This document shows, one piece after another, positions 25,101 to 40,100 of a stretch of 64,000 nucleotides of DNA. The notes beneath the pieces are model-generated. The model was not told the DNA's origin, made no database searches, and saw nothing but the letters and a program-made list of their open reading frames with translations. Source of the stretch: Lateolabrax maculatus (Eukaryota; Chordata; Actinopteri; Acropomatiformes; Lateolabracidae); contig CM062200.1 in the NCBI GenBank assembly GCA_031216445.1, positions 5,593,501 to 5,657,500 on the forward strand, in the 5' to 3' direction. Within the stretch, counting starts at the first letter, position 1. Each line of letters starts with the position of its first letter. The translations under genes and the position numbers were made by a program.

Positions 25101-28100
25101 GTGCAGATGTGTGTGTGTAGGACTGGGTATCATTTACTCGCGTGTAAGTACCAAAGTTTTGGTACCCACACCAAAACTATACTTTACTTTACTTTGAAAA
25201 CTAAAACATGTTTTTATAGACTTTTTTTTTTAATTTAACAAAAGAAGCCAAAGCTGTCAAATGTTAATTGTTGTTCAACAAAACTGTTTAAAATTGGCAA
25301 CATTTTTAACTTTTTGATCAAAGAATAAACAATTGAACTTGACAGTTCATTCTTCACCTTAAAAACAGCAGCTACCAAAACAATCTCAACTCAAGGTCCA
25401 CTTACTCGCTTGTTGTGGAGCTTCTGGTATAAATGGACCTTGAGTTGAGATTGTTTTGTCAGCTGCTGTTTCCAAAGTCAAGAACGAACTGTCAGGCTTA
25501 ACTCTGAAGTCGACGGGGATGACGGGAGTTTGAACACAGGACCACAGTTCCATGGCAACCGAGCAAACTGAATCCGCGACGAGGACACCGTGATACAGTC
25601 GAAAGCTCCAGTGCAAAGTGAGTAAAGGAACGTGGTGAGATCTTTGGTTGTCAAACGGTTGTCCAACTAAATCTGACAAACATCAGAACACAACCAACAC
25701 AAAATACTCTAGCACTGCTACTGCTACAAACACATTTATCTCAAAGTCACCTTGAGGTAAATCAGGATTTCATGTTGCCCTCTTTTCCCCGGCCAAGACT
25801 TCACAACATCCTCCTCCTGACCTTGAGGTCAAAACTCCAGCAGCATTCTTTTAATTGTGAGACCAACGTGTGTCGCCTTGTGGCGTGGATGACCTCAATG
25901 AAGGCCACGTGCAGAAATACGTTGGTCCCAAAATTGGTGTTGTAGAGTGTGACAGACCCATTTCACACAGTGACATGCAATGAACTTGTAAGATTGTTGT
26001 TGTAGTTGTTGTCTACAGGAGCCTTAAGTGGATCTCAAATTGAAATCGTTTTATCAGCCAATTAGTGAACAAGATAACAAATCTTACCAACATTCAGTGC
26101 CAGCTTTGGGTACTTGGGTATGGAAATTTAAGTCGGTACCATCAAAGTATTGGGGTTCAATACCCAGCCCTATCCGTGTCTGTATGTTTGTGTTTAGGTG
26201 TTAATCGCATATGTATTCTTACGTCTTCATATATTCGTGCAGATGTAACAAGCTGTAAAGTGTTTGCGTTGCCGTGCGTACCTCTCTGTGTAATTGGCCT
26301 GGCGCCTGCAGGGCACCGTGTTGCGGACACATGTGCCAGTGCCCGGGTCCACGTTCTCGACCATGACGAAGGGATGCTCCTCCAGCGTGGCCACGGTCAG
26401 GTGCCGGTCATCAGACACGTGCTCCAGGAAGCTGCCGTATCGAGGCCAGACCGGGTAGCGCACCTGAAGGATCCCTCGAGCGTACGTACCCACCTGGAGA
26501 GGGAGGGTGAGGGACAGAGAGCTCGTCATTATCACCTACATTTGTGTTTGAATCTCAGCTGTGACCTCCTCTGCATGTCAACCCCTTCTCTCTTCCCCTG
26601 TCTTATCTTTCCCTACTTCACAGGATGAATGACTCTTTTTTTTTATTTTATAAAGGAAAATTAGCATCTGCTGACCTGGAGGAAGAGGATTACAAGATGA
26701 AAGAAGAGTTGAGTTCATTAATGCATACTGAGGAGACTTAAAAGTCTTTGAGTGAGACAAAAAAAAAAACAGAAACTAAAACAAAAAACGAACCGACCAC
26801 ATCACATTAATAATACATCCCAGCATGTTTTGCCTTCAATCTGTGTTCATTTTGTTGACTGATTATTCAATTATTAATTATATTTTTTCAACTGAATAAA
26901 CAAATTGAAATGCCACTGTTCATAAATGGGAAGCGATCGAGCGATCAGTGTCATTTATTATCTGCGTTTATATGACTTTGTGTTTTTAAAATATTTGCTG
27001 CTTTTGTAGAACTGCTTTAATAATGGAAACAAAATTATTTACCAATAAAGCGACCTGAACTGACCAGAATCTACAAACAGATTTGCTGTCAGACAGTGAT
27101 ACACTGTCGCAACGTAACTATTGGGGAAAAAATAGTTTTTTAATGTCAGACGTTGCCACTTCAGACCAGAATTGCTGTATAATGTCACATCGCACAATGA
27201 ATAATCCCATCGATGTCGGCACTAAACTTACCGAAACCCTCTCTGTGAGAGCCAGGACTATTTGTCACATCAACCCAACCTAATGAGCCATACTGAGCTC
27301 AGCCAGCGCTGACTTACTGCATGTGAAACTCGCTCCCTCACTGCTTTAATGAGACCTCTTTTTCATACCAACTCTTGATTTGTTCTTCTGCTCACTCATA
27401 CTAGTGCTCTTTCTTCGTCATACATGGATGATTTACAAATCTGCATGAAGGTACAGTATGATGTGCAAGACGGTGATTTGTTTCTCTGCACCATCTGTGA
27501 ATGACAGATTCGCAGAGTTGCCAGTTGTGAAGATCAATCATTTCAATCTGTGTTTTATGGGATTCTCATATGTCTTCTCTTCTCATGGAGCATCTTAAGC
27601 AGACGCTCTGTCATCTACCTGTCACTCTCACACTCGCCACACTGTTAGGAAGGTGCCAAAACCGTTATTGATTATTGGATACTGGGTTTAAATACAGTAT
27701 GAGGATCTTGGAATTTCCCCAATACTTCAAATATAAGTCCATGCTGATCACGTCTGCTGATGTGAGACTTCTTCCCAGGGCAGCCAATTCAAAATGATGT
27801 AGCACCCTGCTGGCCTACAGGGCAGTGATGGGAACTGCTGCTTTGTACCAAGCCATGGTGAATCCCTACACCCCAGCCCGACTATTACGCTACTGCCTCT
27901 GGACGTTTGGCTGTCCCATTACTCAGAGGACCCTGTAGTCGCTCATCTCAGGTCAAGGCTCCTCTCTGCTCAGGATCCACAGTGGTGGGATGGGCTCCCC
28001 ACTGAGGTCAGGACGGCAGAGTCACTGCCCATCTTCCTCCGCAGGCTGAAAACCCACCTTTTCAGACTACATGACAGCAACTTTTGCTAGAACTTGTTGT

Positions 28101-31100
28101 GTGCTTATGCGTAGGAAAACCGAAACGTTTGAGAAAATGTGCCAAAGGAAAGTAAAATTGGTGAAAATATTCTAAATATAGCATCAACTTAAACTGATAT
28201 GGATTTTTTTAGATGGCTAAAATATGTTTGAGTGTCCGTGTTGGTACAGCAGGGAGCATACATTCAGTTTATTAAAGTGTTTTTGCTGAAAGCCTCTGAA
28301 AGCTCTTGCTGGAAAACAGTAAATTTTCAGGCCAGACAGCTGAACAATGAGTTAAAAGATAATAAGTAGCTCCATAGAACTAAGAGGAACTGGGTTCTTC
28401 ACTAAGAGTAACTTCTTTCACTTCTTCTTGTTTTGTGCAAACACAAAAATATTGATTATTGCAGCTTTAAGCTTTTTAAAGTATTTTATATTCTCCGTGT
28501 TGATTCTACAGGTAGATGAGTAGAGGCTGAAGAACATAAAAAAGAGAAATGAGAAGAATAACTAGTTGAGGAGCCCAGCAGAGAAAGGTGACTTTCTTTC
28601 CCAAAATTTCACAGAGTGAAAAGGAAAAGGAACATCATGTTAAACTGTCAGGGTGTCACAAAGGGGGACAGAGACTTGAAAAGAGCAAGTACACCAAAAC
28701 CTGTCATCGTTACGGATGAGCTACATGACACAAAGAGCAGGGGAAGAACAAGTACTGAGGGATCAGGTTGTAATGAGGACAGAGTTAAAGGGAAAGATGA
28801 TTCACATAATTTAGACACTTGGTATCTTGTTTTAAGTGGTGTCTTGTTGTCGATAGTGTATGTGAACAACAGCAGTACATCTGCACCGCACCTGAACATG
28901 AGGCCGTGTACGGATGAAGTGTATGTGAGGCTGTTGGCTGCACAAGTGTGACTTTAAGATCCACACACACATACAAACCGAACCCCACTTCAGCACAATT
29001 ACATGTCCATGTTCATACACACACGCATACATACACGGCCAGCCAGGAGGTGACAGTGATAAAGTAGGTTGGTCCTTCCAGGCTGGAAATAAATGAGTTC
29101 AACTGTAGCTGTGAGATTACATTCAGGTCTCTCTGTTTAGTCCCACTTTTTCGATACACCCTCGGGCTTTGAAAAGCTTGTGTGCATGTGTGTGTAAAAG
29201 GGGGGTAAAGATACTCAAGAAAAACTGCAAGGCATGATGACGATGAAACGGGAGTAAGAGAAGGATATGTCTTCAGCAGGAAACCCACACAGATGCACAG
29301 CATTATTGATCTGAAGTTGCGCCTACACTTGTTCCTTTAAATATCCCCTATTGGTATACTGGGAGATATTTTGTGATCAATTGTTCAAGTTTAGATGTCT
29401 AATGAATCCACTTTCCCTCAACCAACCTTTTCTTTCCTGTTTTTTTCTTAATGCATCTTGAAATCTTCAGTGCAACAGGCATAAACGTGTTGCTCCCAGT
29501 CAGATTATATGTGTAGGTCAGAGGTTTTCAAACAAAGATGCGCCTCCCGAGGCAGGAGAGTTGAAGGGGGAGAGGGAGAAACACGAGCTAAAGATACTGC
29601 GTCAGGTGAAAGAGAGGAAAAGAGGTGCATGCTGGTGTTAGTTATTTTCCCCACTGATTTGGCCCGTTCACAAACACGGTCAACACAGTTGCAGAGGCAG
29701 TGGTCTCAGTTGCCTTGATTTTGTCTCGGTGTAGGTCAAGAAAGAACAGCAGTGATTGGTGTGAGATTGAAGGGCTGGAAAAAACTTTTTGTCAACATGT
29801 TCTCACATCAGGACAAAGTGTGAGTCAGTGTAGGAAAACTGTTTTTTTACTGATTGAGCATTGTGATTGTTTATGGAGTGTTTTGTTGGGAGAGGTGTAA
29901 AGATGTTGTCTGTGTGACTGTGATGGTTGGCTAACTAATACTGGGTGAGAGCAACTTTACAGGTATTTTTGGTTCAGTAACTTTCTTAATCATAATGGAA
30001 AGGCTGATATACTGTACAGTCCCAGCCACTAAGAGTTGCTGCTCCCAGCCAGAGGCTCCCTGGCTGCCAGCCGGCTACGATCCAGTTTCCAGCTATTATC
30101 CAGCCACTAGGAGCCCTAACTGTTGTGCTGAGATGTGTGTTACCATTTTTTTCCCTTCATTCCTTAACCCATTACAAATTTTTACATTGGTTTGCTATAT
30201 ATATTTGGATTCATTTTTCAGACAGATGGAAGAAATGCAAGGAAAGTTCAGGACCGCTGCAAAGATAATAATCCTGAAGGAGAGGGAGTCTTGGAAAAGT
30301 CAGACCATGCAGAGGAAGCTGTCCATTACCGAAGAACAGAAATAGAAACTTAAAGGCTGACCTTCAGAAGGCAAGGGAGGAGATTGGATGAAGAGAATAA
30401 GAGATCAGCTATCATCCCTGCAAATTATGATGCGACCATAGTTGCCTGGTGGAAGGAACTCAATAGGGAGCTCACGAAGGCAGAGAAGGAAATGAAAAAG
30501 AGATATGAGAGGAACATTTCTCTTCACCAGAGAGAGGATACTGAGAGGCTGAAAACCTCTGTTGATGAGTGGAAAGAGTCCAGTGGGGTGAAGAGCATCT
30601 ACTCAGCTTAAAAGTTTGTTTTCAGTCAGGAAAGCCACACTGTTAGATAGGTAAATTGTGATGAATTAAAATGATTCTTCCATTATTCGAAATTATGGTA
30701 CACCACCTCAAGTTTATACTTTGCCTCTTTTAGTTATTAATGGTGAAACTGACACCAGATAGTTGGTTTTCCTTTGCTGAACAGCTGAGTTTTCATAAAA
30801 TACAGACTCATTTACACTGAATAGAAAAGCCACACACACACACACAAACACACACAAAAATCAGAAATCAGGGTTTTAAATAACTAAAATACAGACTGGA
30901 GGTAGGAGAGAAATCGTATTACTGATCTGCTGCATGTATACAGATTTTACAGTAATCAGGTTACTACAGTGCATGTAAATGAGTTTTGTGTAACCGGGTT
31001 TCTTGTGTTCATTAGATAGATGAGTACTTTATTAATCCCAATGGGAAATTGCAGATTACAGTACACAGCAGCAGCAGAGCATATCTTTATTGCCCTGTTG

Positions 31101-34100
31101 AAGTGAACACATTTTAAGATAGTTTACCCATCGTTTGTGTCTGTGTATATGCGTGGAGATAAGCTTAGTTTTGGTGTTAAAGCCCCAGAAAACTTGGCTT
31201 CAAATTGAGCATATTTCTCTGCCATGTTAAGTATTAATGAATAAGAAATAAAATAAGCAACATTCAAAGTTGAAGTTTGGAGGAAAACATCCTTAAGTAT
31301 TATTCATGAAGAGTTTAATGCTCAAAAACTCAGTTATTTCATCAGGACTGTGTGGGGGTGATGTGATCACATTTGATTGACAGTGGTTGGGTAACGCGAG
31401 CAAACTGTCTTCACATTTAGATTCAAATATTCCTAAATGCAATATGTGGGCACATACAGTAACAGGACATTGTTCCTGTGCCATCAGTATCTGTGTATGT
31501 TTTCTGTTATTCAGTCTCTGGTACCTTGTCCCAGAGTCTCTCCCGGTCCAGAGCGACGATGACCATGGAAGGGTTGGAGAGGAATCCTTGGTTGTTGAAT
31601 GACAGATCTTTCCTTTCCCATGTCACATTCAGCATGTGCCTGCAACCCACAGAGACACTAAGTTATACAGCAGAAGTATATAGCACGCAATCAAGGACTT
31701 TGGTTCTACATCACACGAGAATTTGCATACTCATTTACACAGATAAACACACACAATGATCAGCTCCTAATTAAGCCTAAAGCTCCCCTGGGAGTGCTTA
31801 ATCTAACGTGGGAGGCTGGAAGTAGCTCATTAGGGGATGACAGAGGCAACTGATTGGTGGAGGGCAGGTATTCCTACTGAGTGATTTCACTGTCTGTTAA
31901 GGTATACATCCATGACGGACTGAATAATTAATCAAGGTTAATTTGCATTTCAGACCAAGTGCAAAGTTGTTGCAAAATGCTTTCACTTCAAAGTTGTGCT
32001 CTTCTGTTCATGCATCAGTCATGATCACTCCAATAGAAATTGTCTGGAACAGTTATGTCAAATTAAGTTTGGGCTGACAAAACAATGCCTCACCTGAACA
32101 GAGTATTGTTGTCTGTGTGTTTGGCCAGTTTGCTGCAGTCACCATGTCCCTCCGGAATAAAACCGTTCTGCTTCTTGAAGCTCTCAGCACCCTTCGCTAC
32201 AATGGCGACGCCCTCCCTCACCCTCTGCCGCAAGCTCTTCCTCCACTGGTCCGTAATCACGCCAATAACACCGACAGGGAAGCTGACAGGTGGAGGACTG
32301 TCGGGGTTGCCCACGGCTAAGCTGGGGAGGATCCAGATGTAGCCTGGCCCCAGCAGGCCCACCTCAGCTGCCTGTCTAAACAAGTACTGCGCCTCCTCAT
32401 AGGAGCAGTACGCCAGCAGGACCTGAGAGTCCACCTGCCGACAGAAAAGAAGTCTGTCAGCGTAACTCACAGAAGACGCAGCACTTATGTAGGTCATCCA
32501 GAGCCGGTAGCAGCAGCTGGTCCTCGGATCAAACTTAAACCTGTAGTTATAAAGTTTTTGCTCAATGGATATTTAAGCTTCAATAAAATAAAGTGACACA
32601 ATTAAAACTAAAATAAAAACTAAAAGGATTGCATCACACACATGAAAAGTATGACAGTTAAGTTGAATATATCATTTGGTGCAATAAAACTGTTTTTGGC
32701 AGTTATGTTACAGGGAGTGATGCTATAGTTGTGATGCTATAGATGAGCTTTTGATTGGACAGCCCCACCGATTTACTGATGCAAACCAATTTAGTAAAGC
32801 TCTCGTTTGAAAGTAGCTACTAGTTAGTATGAATTTAAGGACTTTACGCTCAAACTTAGAGATGGATTTAAGAGTAGTTGGTGCAACCCAATCTGGGATT
32901 CTTAAATCTCATTGTACCTGCTGCAGCATGCGCTTGGTCCTCGCGTCATTAGAGCCAACAGACATTTCCAGAGACAAGATATCCTGTAGACTCCACAGGA
33001 AATAGGAGGTATCTGTGTAGGACTCAACTATATCTACAAAGGTGTCGTAGCCCGGCAGCAAGCTGGTGATCACCGCAAACTCGCCCCAGTCATACTCCTC
33101 CATGAGCTGAAACAAGGATATATTGAAATAAAATGAATTAATAATATCCAGTTTAGTAATGAAGTTATAAAATGTGGTAATAAAGACTCATTGCAACTAT
33201 AAAATTGTGAAGGACTGATGATGAGACATCTGTATGGTAAATATTTAGCGGAGGAGGAAACCACATATTTTTACACTTGTGTTTTTTTACAGATTACACA
33301 AACAAGATATAACATGTTAATTCATGAGCTTTAGAGGTGCTGGTATGTGGATTCTGTACAATGTAGCATAATCAAATTAGTTTGTGAAAATTGGGCCATA
33401 GGGGTTCCACCATTAATTGTTGGGATGTTCCTACATGATGGTAATCAGCCTGAGAGGTCCCAGATGCCAGGCTTGACCCTATAAGCATTTGGTATACCAA
33501 ACTGTTTAAATTGTGGTTTATTGTGACACTGAAACACATTTTTTTACCTTGAACATGCTGACAATCTGCTGCTCCAGAGACGCTCCCATCTGCAAGAAGG
33601 AGGATCCCTCAGCCTGTAAAGAGTAAGAGAATTTAATTTAAGGTATTCAGGTTGGTGAAACTATCACAGGAGGTGAATTACACGACAACTTCTCCAGAGC
33701 TGGTTTTGCTCAAAGACACTTCAGCAGGGTGAATATCCGCTGTCACAGGGGTTTGAATGCTACTATCCTGCCTTCTTGCTCATGCATTCCTTTCAAAAAT
33801 GTAGAAAAAACATCTTATTTTATTTTAAGACTGTCAAACCTGCACTTCTGAAAAGGCATCATGAGTTCTAAATGGGTTTCATGGCCACTCAGGCCACAAA
33901 ATATTCACCTATGAAGAGAAGATAAATCAGCAAACGAACATCTTAGTACAGTGTTGAACTTTCTGCCACAACAGAAGCAAACTGACTAAAGGTTTTCAAA
34001 TTAAGTCATCTGCTGCTCCTCATTTTAACAGCACCTTTAACATTGTTACTGCTGCGGAACATTTAAAGTTTTACATTCAAATTAAGCATAATATCACTGT

Positions 34101-37100
34101 TAAAAGTCACAGAAGCGACACGGTGGAACGGTCACCAATTAAGTTGATGAGAAGTGACAAATGGGGCAAATAAGAGAACAAAATTTTAAGTAAGCTGTGC
34201 TTGGACAATGGTTCTTGAATCAGCTTTATGAAATGTTGAAAGTTCCTCATAAATGTCAGCAAACTCCTAAAAAGCATCATTGGAAAGTATGTAAATTGAC
34301 AAAATGCATGCCACATTTTTTACAAATATGACAGCAAACATAAACATAAAGTATTAAACCTCGATTTGATTGGGAGCGATAGATACAACACGCAGCTGTC
34401 AACCCCCACAACAATAGAGATGCAGATGCAGAGTGTTGCAGACACGGTTACCATCAATATTTATATTACAGTTTGCACCTTTAATGTCGCTCAGTCCTGC
34501 CGCTCTCTTTCTGTCAGGAAGGGGTGGTCCAGTGTTGTATGTGTCTGTGTGTGTTAGCATACATTTGCATACCATCCCGCTGTGTGTTCGTGTGTGTTGA
34601 CAGATAAGATGGAAGTTACGAGAGCCCGCTGAACCCGTGTCCTTCAAACATAACGCCTAAAGTAGGCTGTAGGAGTAAGAGGAGGAAGACTATTGGAGTG
34701 CGTGAGAGAGCCTGGATATGGACACAAAGCAGAAATCATCAACTTATAAAGAAGAAGAAGAAGCTCTTTATTGTCAGCTACCAACACTAACAACAAAACA
34801 CATTTGTTTCCAGAGTAGTGGCTATGTACCAAGCAATGATTTGGTGATTTGTCTCGACATCTATGACAAAATTGGATCAAATTTGGTTGAAGTTGAACAT
34901 TTTATTTCAGACATTTAGGTTACATATCATTTTGGATTCAACAGCCTTTATTTCTATGTGAAACAGGTCCTGACAACATGTTTAAATTCAGATATTTATA
35001 TGCTGTTGAAAGAATGGTTATATCTAATTTAGCCTAATTTTCACCTAGAGGTCTGATTTTTTGTGTCCAAATTACCAAAACCATGCCTTGTGGGCAGATT
35101 TTCAAATACCTTATATGTGCACATATCTACATGCTCAGAACACAAAAAAAGCATAGGCTACATTCAGGTGTAAACTAACAGCAAAACTAATAAAATGTTT
35201 TTATAGATTCAACTGAAACTGTTCAATAGTCTGGGTGCTCTGTCCTTGCCTTTTTCAAATGGGGCTGTGTAATAACAGAGCTTGGATGGAAGATATAAGA
35301 GGCCTAAAGGTGCTGAAGAGCATAAGTAGACCTCTGATGTAAGCAGGTGCAAGACCATGCAGGGCAAGTAGTTATATTCTGAATATTACTCAATAACGGA
35401 CATGGAGCTGGTGCAAGAAGGCGCAGATCAGCGTAATATGGCCCTTTTTTCTGTTCTATATGTACAGTGTACACCAACATCCTACACTAAGTGGAGACAT
35501 GGAGTCTGGGAAATCTCAGAATACAGCAAAACACACGTATGCAGAGAGAGAAGTCATGCATGACAGAGTGAGGCAGGAAGAAAATGAGGGAGCGAGTGAG
35601 AGAGCAGATAGTGTTAAACTGTCAAGTGCCATTTGGGACCAGGTCTCAGATCTTCTCAGTCTGCTCTCGTCTCAGAGGTGACTAACTGTCATCTCTCCTT
35701 CCTGTTGCTCTTCCCTCTCCCACAGCTCAGAGGCTCTGCAAAGCCCCAGAGAGCTGTGCAGCCTGAGGAATACCACAGGAATATCACAGCTAGACTCTCC
35801 TTCACTCAATTTTTGCAGTTTTATCTCTGTCTGAGCTTGTTTGAGAGTTACCTCCGGAGGCTGAAACTCCAATAGACCACTGACTGGGCTGCGCACCAGA
35901 ATAGCTATAAAAATAGCAGCACACAACCATGTCAGGCTGTCACTGAATAAATAAAAAATGGCTCCGGATTGGCGGCCCTGGTTAGCTATAGTGTCCCACT
36001 TCATCTGATATGACGGAGGAGTGGTAAGGTGCATCATCTGTTAAAGTGTCATTAAAATCCAATTAGTTCAGTCTGAGCTATTAAACTAACAAATAATGTG
36101 GTGACCTCCCTTGGGCCAATGGGTGTTTCATCACTATCCAATTAGCAGCGTTTTGAATTCAAAAACAAACTTAAAACCAAATAAACTCAGAAGCAAACGT
36201 GATGAAAGACGTCCAGTTTCCCCTTCACGGTGAAATCAAGCAAGAATTACTAGTTAGTTGTTAGAAGTCTGGCTTTCACACTCACACGAGAAGAGAGAGT
36301 TCGCCCTCCCCCTTCTCGTCCTCCACTTCCCAGCCGTCTTGTTCTCACCACCTTGGCAGTGCGGCTGTCACACACAGACGTAATTAGCAGTCCTAGTGCA
36401 GGAGCGTATGGTAATGTGACAGAAGACGGTGGACATGGTGGTTGCTCGCACACTTCTCTCCTCCCACGGGGAGAACTCTGTGCTGCACCTCCCCTCAGCG
36501 GAAAGACTGGCGTGGGTCAAGCAGGAAGCGGGTCGCACACACACAGATGCTCACGCACATACTGTACGGACGTCTATACATGGACAGTATATGTCATTCT
36601 GCACTTCGCTTGTACATATGCAGGCTTCCATCTCCAGCACATTTACACAAGTACTATGCTTTAGTGCTAACATTATTACCATTTTCTGTTACTTAACACT
36701 TCTACTCCACTACATATCAGTGGTATATATACTTTTTACTCCATTACATTTATCTGATGGCCATAGTAACTTTGGAAATTGAGGTTTTGCACACTAAACC
36801 ACTACCCAGAAGTATATAAAGTACTATCTCAGCAAGCTACAACATTAAAATACTTACACATTAATGCATCAGAAATAATAATGCAATAATAAAAATACTG
36901 TACGTATATACTGAAAAGAGGGATTCTGCATAATGACTTGACCTGATTATACTTTGGTACCTTTAATTACAGATGTTGTAAAAACAGATGTTTCCGTTTT
37001 TATTCCACTATGCAGAGTTTTCAGTGTAAAGACATAAAGAGGGGTTTAATCTGTATTAGGTGATTGCAGACAGTCCTGTGCTTACAGAGAGCCTTTGCGT

Positions 37101-40100
37101 GTCAGTTGTACATTAGTGACGGGTCAGTTATAGGGTCATCCAACCACATGTACCAGCTTATCCTCTGTCTTCAAGCAGTGATGTGATCATCTCACTTAAC
37201 TTCAGTAACTAGCTGTAATTTCCTGTTGTTCTGTCGCCGGTGATATATATATATAAAGATGTATAAGATACTATATATGGATACAGGTGTATAAATGAAG
37301 TGTAGGTATATGGGGATCATTTTTTAAATATCTCAAACCTCAATTTAGGTTTAGGTTCCACTGGGGGGAAATGAAAGATGTGTTTGTGTAGCAATGTGAA
37401 GTGACCCATTAAATAGAAATGATCCCATTTTTAGTGTGGGGGAATTTGTTTTAACAGATAATTACACTCTATTGTGGTACACTGAACATTTTGTTTCAAC
37501 CGTGGAGGGAAACCTTTGTTGACACACCATAGCATTAGTAGTTTGATTGACTACCTTGTTGTAATTACTGGGCCATGCTGTGAAGCTTGGTGGTGGCCTT
37601 TAACATGCTTCCATTCCCAGCGATCATGACCCGTTTATGGAGTTTCTGGTTATCTGGACCATGAGGCCAAGAGAGAGCCAGAAGTGAGGGGGTGGAGAGA
37701 AGAGACACAAGTACAGAAGGACAAACGGAGAAAGCGGGTCAGTCTGGCCACAGAAACAAACCCCCAAAAAAGAAACTTGCACAGTGATCCAATGAGAGAC
37801 GTCTGGCTCATTGCATCACTTCGGTCCAATATCACAGAGTGTGACCTTAGACTGCAGCCAGGACTGAGACTGCAACTCCTGAAATATAATCTTCCACTGA
37901 CAGCTACAAATTGTAATAAATGATGTTATACGCTTGAATACTCAAGCTCAACAGTTTCTTTGCTTCAAAAATCCATCATGAGCGCACTTAAAAGGCACTT
38001 TTGTTCCTGTTTACTAGCAAACACATGAAGCTGTCGGCTTTGTTTATGCCAGACTTTATCATCGTGTACAACCACGATCACTCATTTGATGTTTGGAACT
38101 GTAATGAACAAAAACTGGTTTGTGAGTGATCAAACATTCACTATGTATTTCCTCAAAAACAGAGAGATTTAATAGTGCTTCACGATTATAGATAAGAGTT
38201 GTCATCTTCAGTTAATTCTTCTGTTCTCTCCCAAAATGTGTCACAGCAGACATAATAAATGTTTTACTATGCCCTCATTATTTATATTAAATAATAAACT
38301 GGTTTTACAAAAGCAATTATCTTCTTTTATGTCATATGAAAATCATTTATCTCCAAAATGTCACCTTTTCAAAAGCTTGGTCATTTTGAGAGAGTTCAGT
38401 GTGTTTTAAAAGGGTTTTATGAATCATTGAGTGTAGGAGGTAGGTGAATTTTCTCAGCCCCATAAAGTCACTAGTGCCGGTCTACATATCCCCAGCCACA
38501 AGTATCAAGTCATTTTTATTATTTTTTTTATTGGACTCCTAGCAGCCTTAACACAGTAAGTTCAATTTGCTTCCATCAGAGTGCAGGTTTTTACCTCCCT
38601 CGAACTGGCACTAACAGGCGTCTGAGGCCTTTTATTCCATCAACTAATAGCTTTTTATATAAAGTGTCATTTGGGCTGTCACTTGCATGTGATGGAGGCT
38701 GCCACATGGTTTTCCATTGATTACTTTTGGATAGTTTTAGTGAAAATTATGATTTAAACCTTGTATGTGTGTTTTTTGTATATACTGCTATATTTTCAAT
38801 ATTTTCCAACTTCTGGAGCCCATTCATACATACTGAAGACGTAAATCTTTGTTTGTTGGACCGTCACAAATACATGTTTTGTTTAAAAAGAAAAGGCAAA
38901 ATGATTTCCTAAAACAGTTGGCCTCTGTAGTTTTTAGCAAATGTTACTCAAACAGGAGTTAGTACTGCATTTGTCCGGGACTATTTTCAGCAGCAGATTA
39001 AATACATATTTGCTGCTCTAGTGAGTATTTACCGCAACAGGTTGGTGTACATGGGATGGAATCAAACTAAACTACAGTGCGTGTGTTCATTGTTATGAAG
39101 GAACATGTCACCCAGTGCAACATGGTGCCTCATTTATTGTTTTTGGACAACAATGGAGCTATATGGCAAAGGGGAATATGATATATCAGGAATTAGCTAC
39201 ACAGTCAATACTTGTTACTAAGATCAGTTCATTGTTTGGTCTTTTCATGAAATTTGTTGACATTAGGAAAAATATATACATATAAGTATGTAGACACCAC
39301 TGTCCACATACTTTAATGCACATTTACATTGCTTGGACTGCTTGGCAGCAGATTAATGCCCATGTTTTAGGAATGAGATGTATATATGGGTGTCATTTTT
39401 GTGTATCCACATACTTTTGGCAATGTAGTGTTTCTGAAAGCTTCCAAATCACCAAATTTCAAGCTACATGGTTTTCACAGGACAGACATTTATTATCAGA
39501 ATCACCACTATCATAATTGGAACACTCAGTTATCAGACAGTGAAATATTGTGCCAAGTAAATTAAAGTTTTTTTGTTGTCATTAAAGTTTCTTGTCGTTT
39601 CCCCCTCCCCTCGGCCTCGCGGGCAGCTTCCTCCTCCTCCTCCTCCCTCATCCCCTCTCCTTCTCCCCCCTTTGTCTCCTGCTCTACTACTCCCGTGACT
39701 CGACATCTGGATGCAGCACCCTCTAATGATCACCCAGCACACTGCAATGACTCACAGCCAGCCAGCTAAGAAGACACATACACAAAGACAAAACACACTC
39801 CACCTCTGATTTCCAACTCCTCAGAGAGACACGTTGCAATATTTTTTCTTTCCCTCACAGGCCCTATTGAACAGTCTTTATGCCTTTTCTCTGCCGTTCT
39901 TCACGCTTTCTCATTTCCTCCTCTTTGCCTTCGCTTGATGTGTGTGCCGTCTGACAAAAGACACACTTCCTCTCCTCCCTTCAATCTTTTCATCTTTGTC
40001 TCATTCCCTCCTTCCTTGTTGTCTGCCATAGAGAGATCACTGAGACAGCAACCATAAATAGGCGGCCCGGGCGGGTGCTGCTTCTTTTTAAACCCGCCAT

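Larger units (their letters stand above)
19643..26281 (-). other. grin2c: grin2c intron 7 (6.6 kb)
   Basis: Contains the 25118-26172 inverted-terminal-repeat element with hairpin, a teleost repeat (22345-22465), a transposon end (21100-21140), TG/CA tracts at 22073-22100, 20287-20312 and 19912-19935, and CCTAA-like words around 21295-21420. No gene seen. Confidence 0.75.
26494..31524 (-). other. grin2c: grin2c intron 6 (5.0 kb)
   Basis: Holds a retroelement tail (31012-31060), a broken coiled-coil open frame on the plus strand (30222-30611), a LINE C-terminal fragment (27840-28090) and short CA runs. No other gene. The segment 30025-30115 repeats CCAGCCACTA-like words without a clear tandem unit. 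Confidence 0.75.

Noticed and set aside
35903..35916. MEF2 binding site (CTATAAAAATAG)
   Set aside because: The AT core is two bases too long for the MEF2 consensus.
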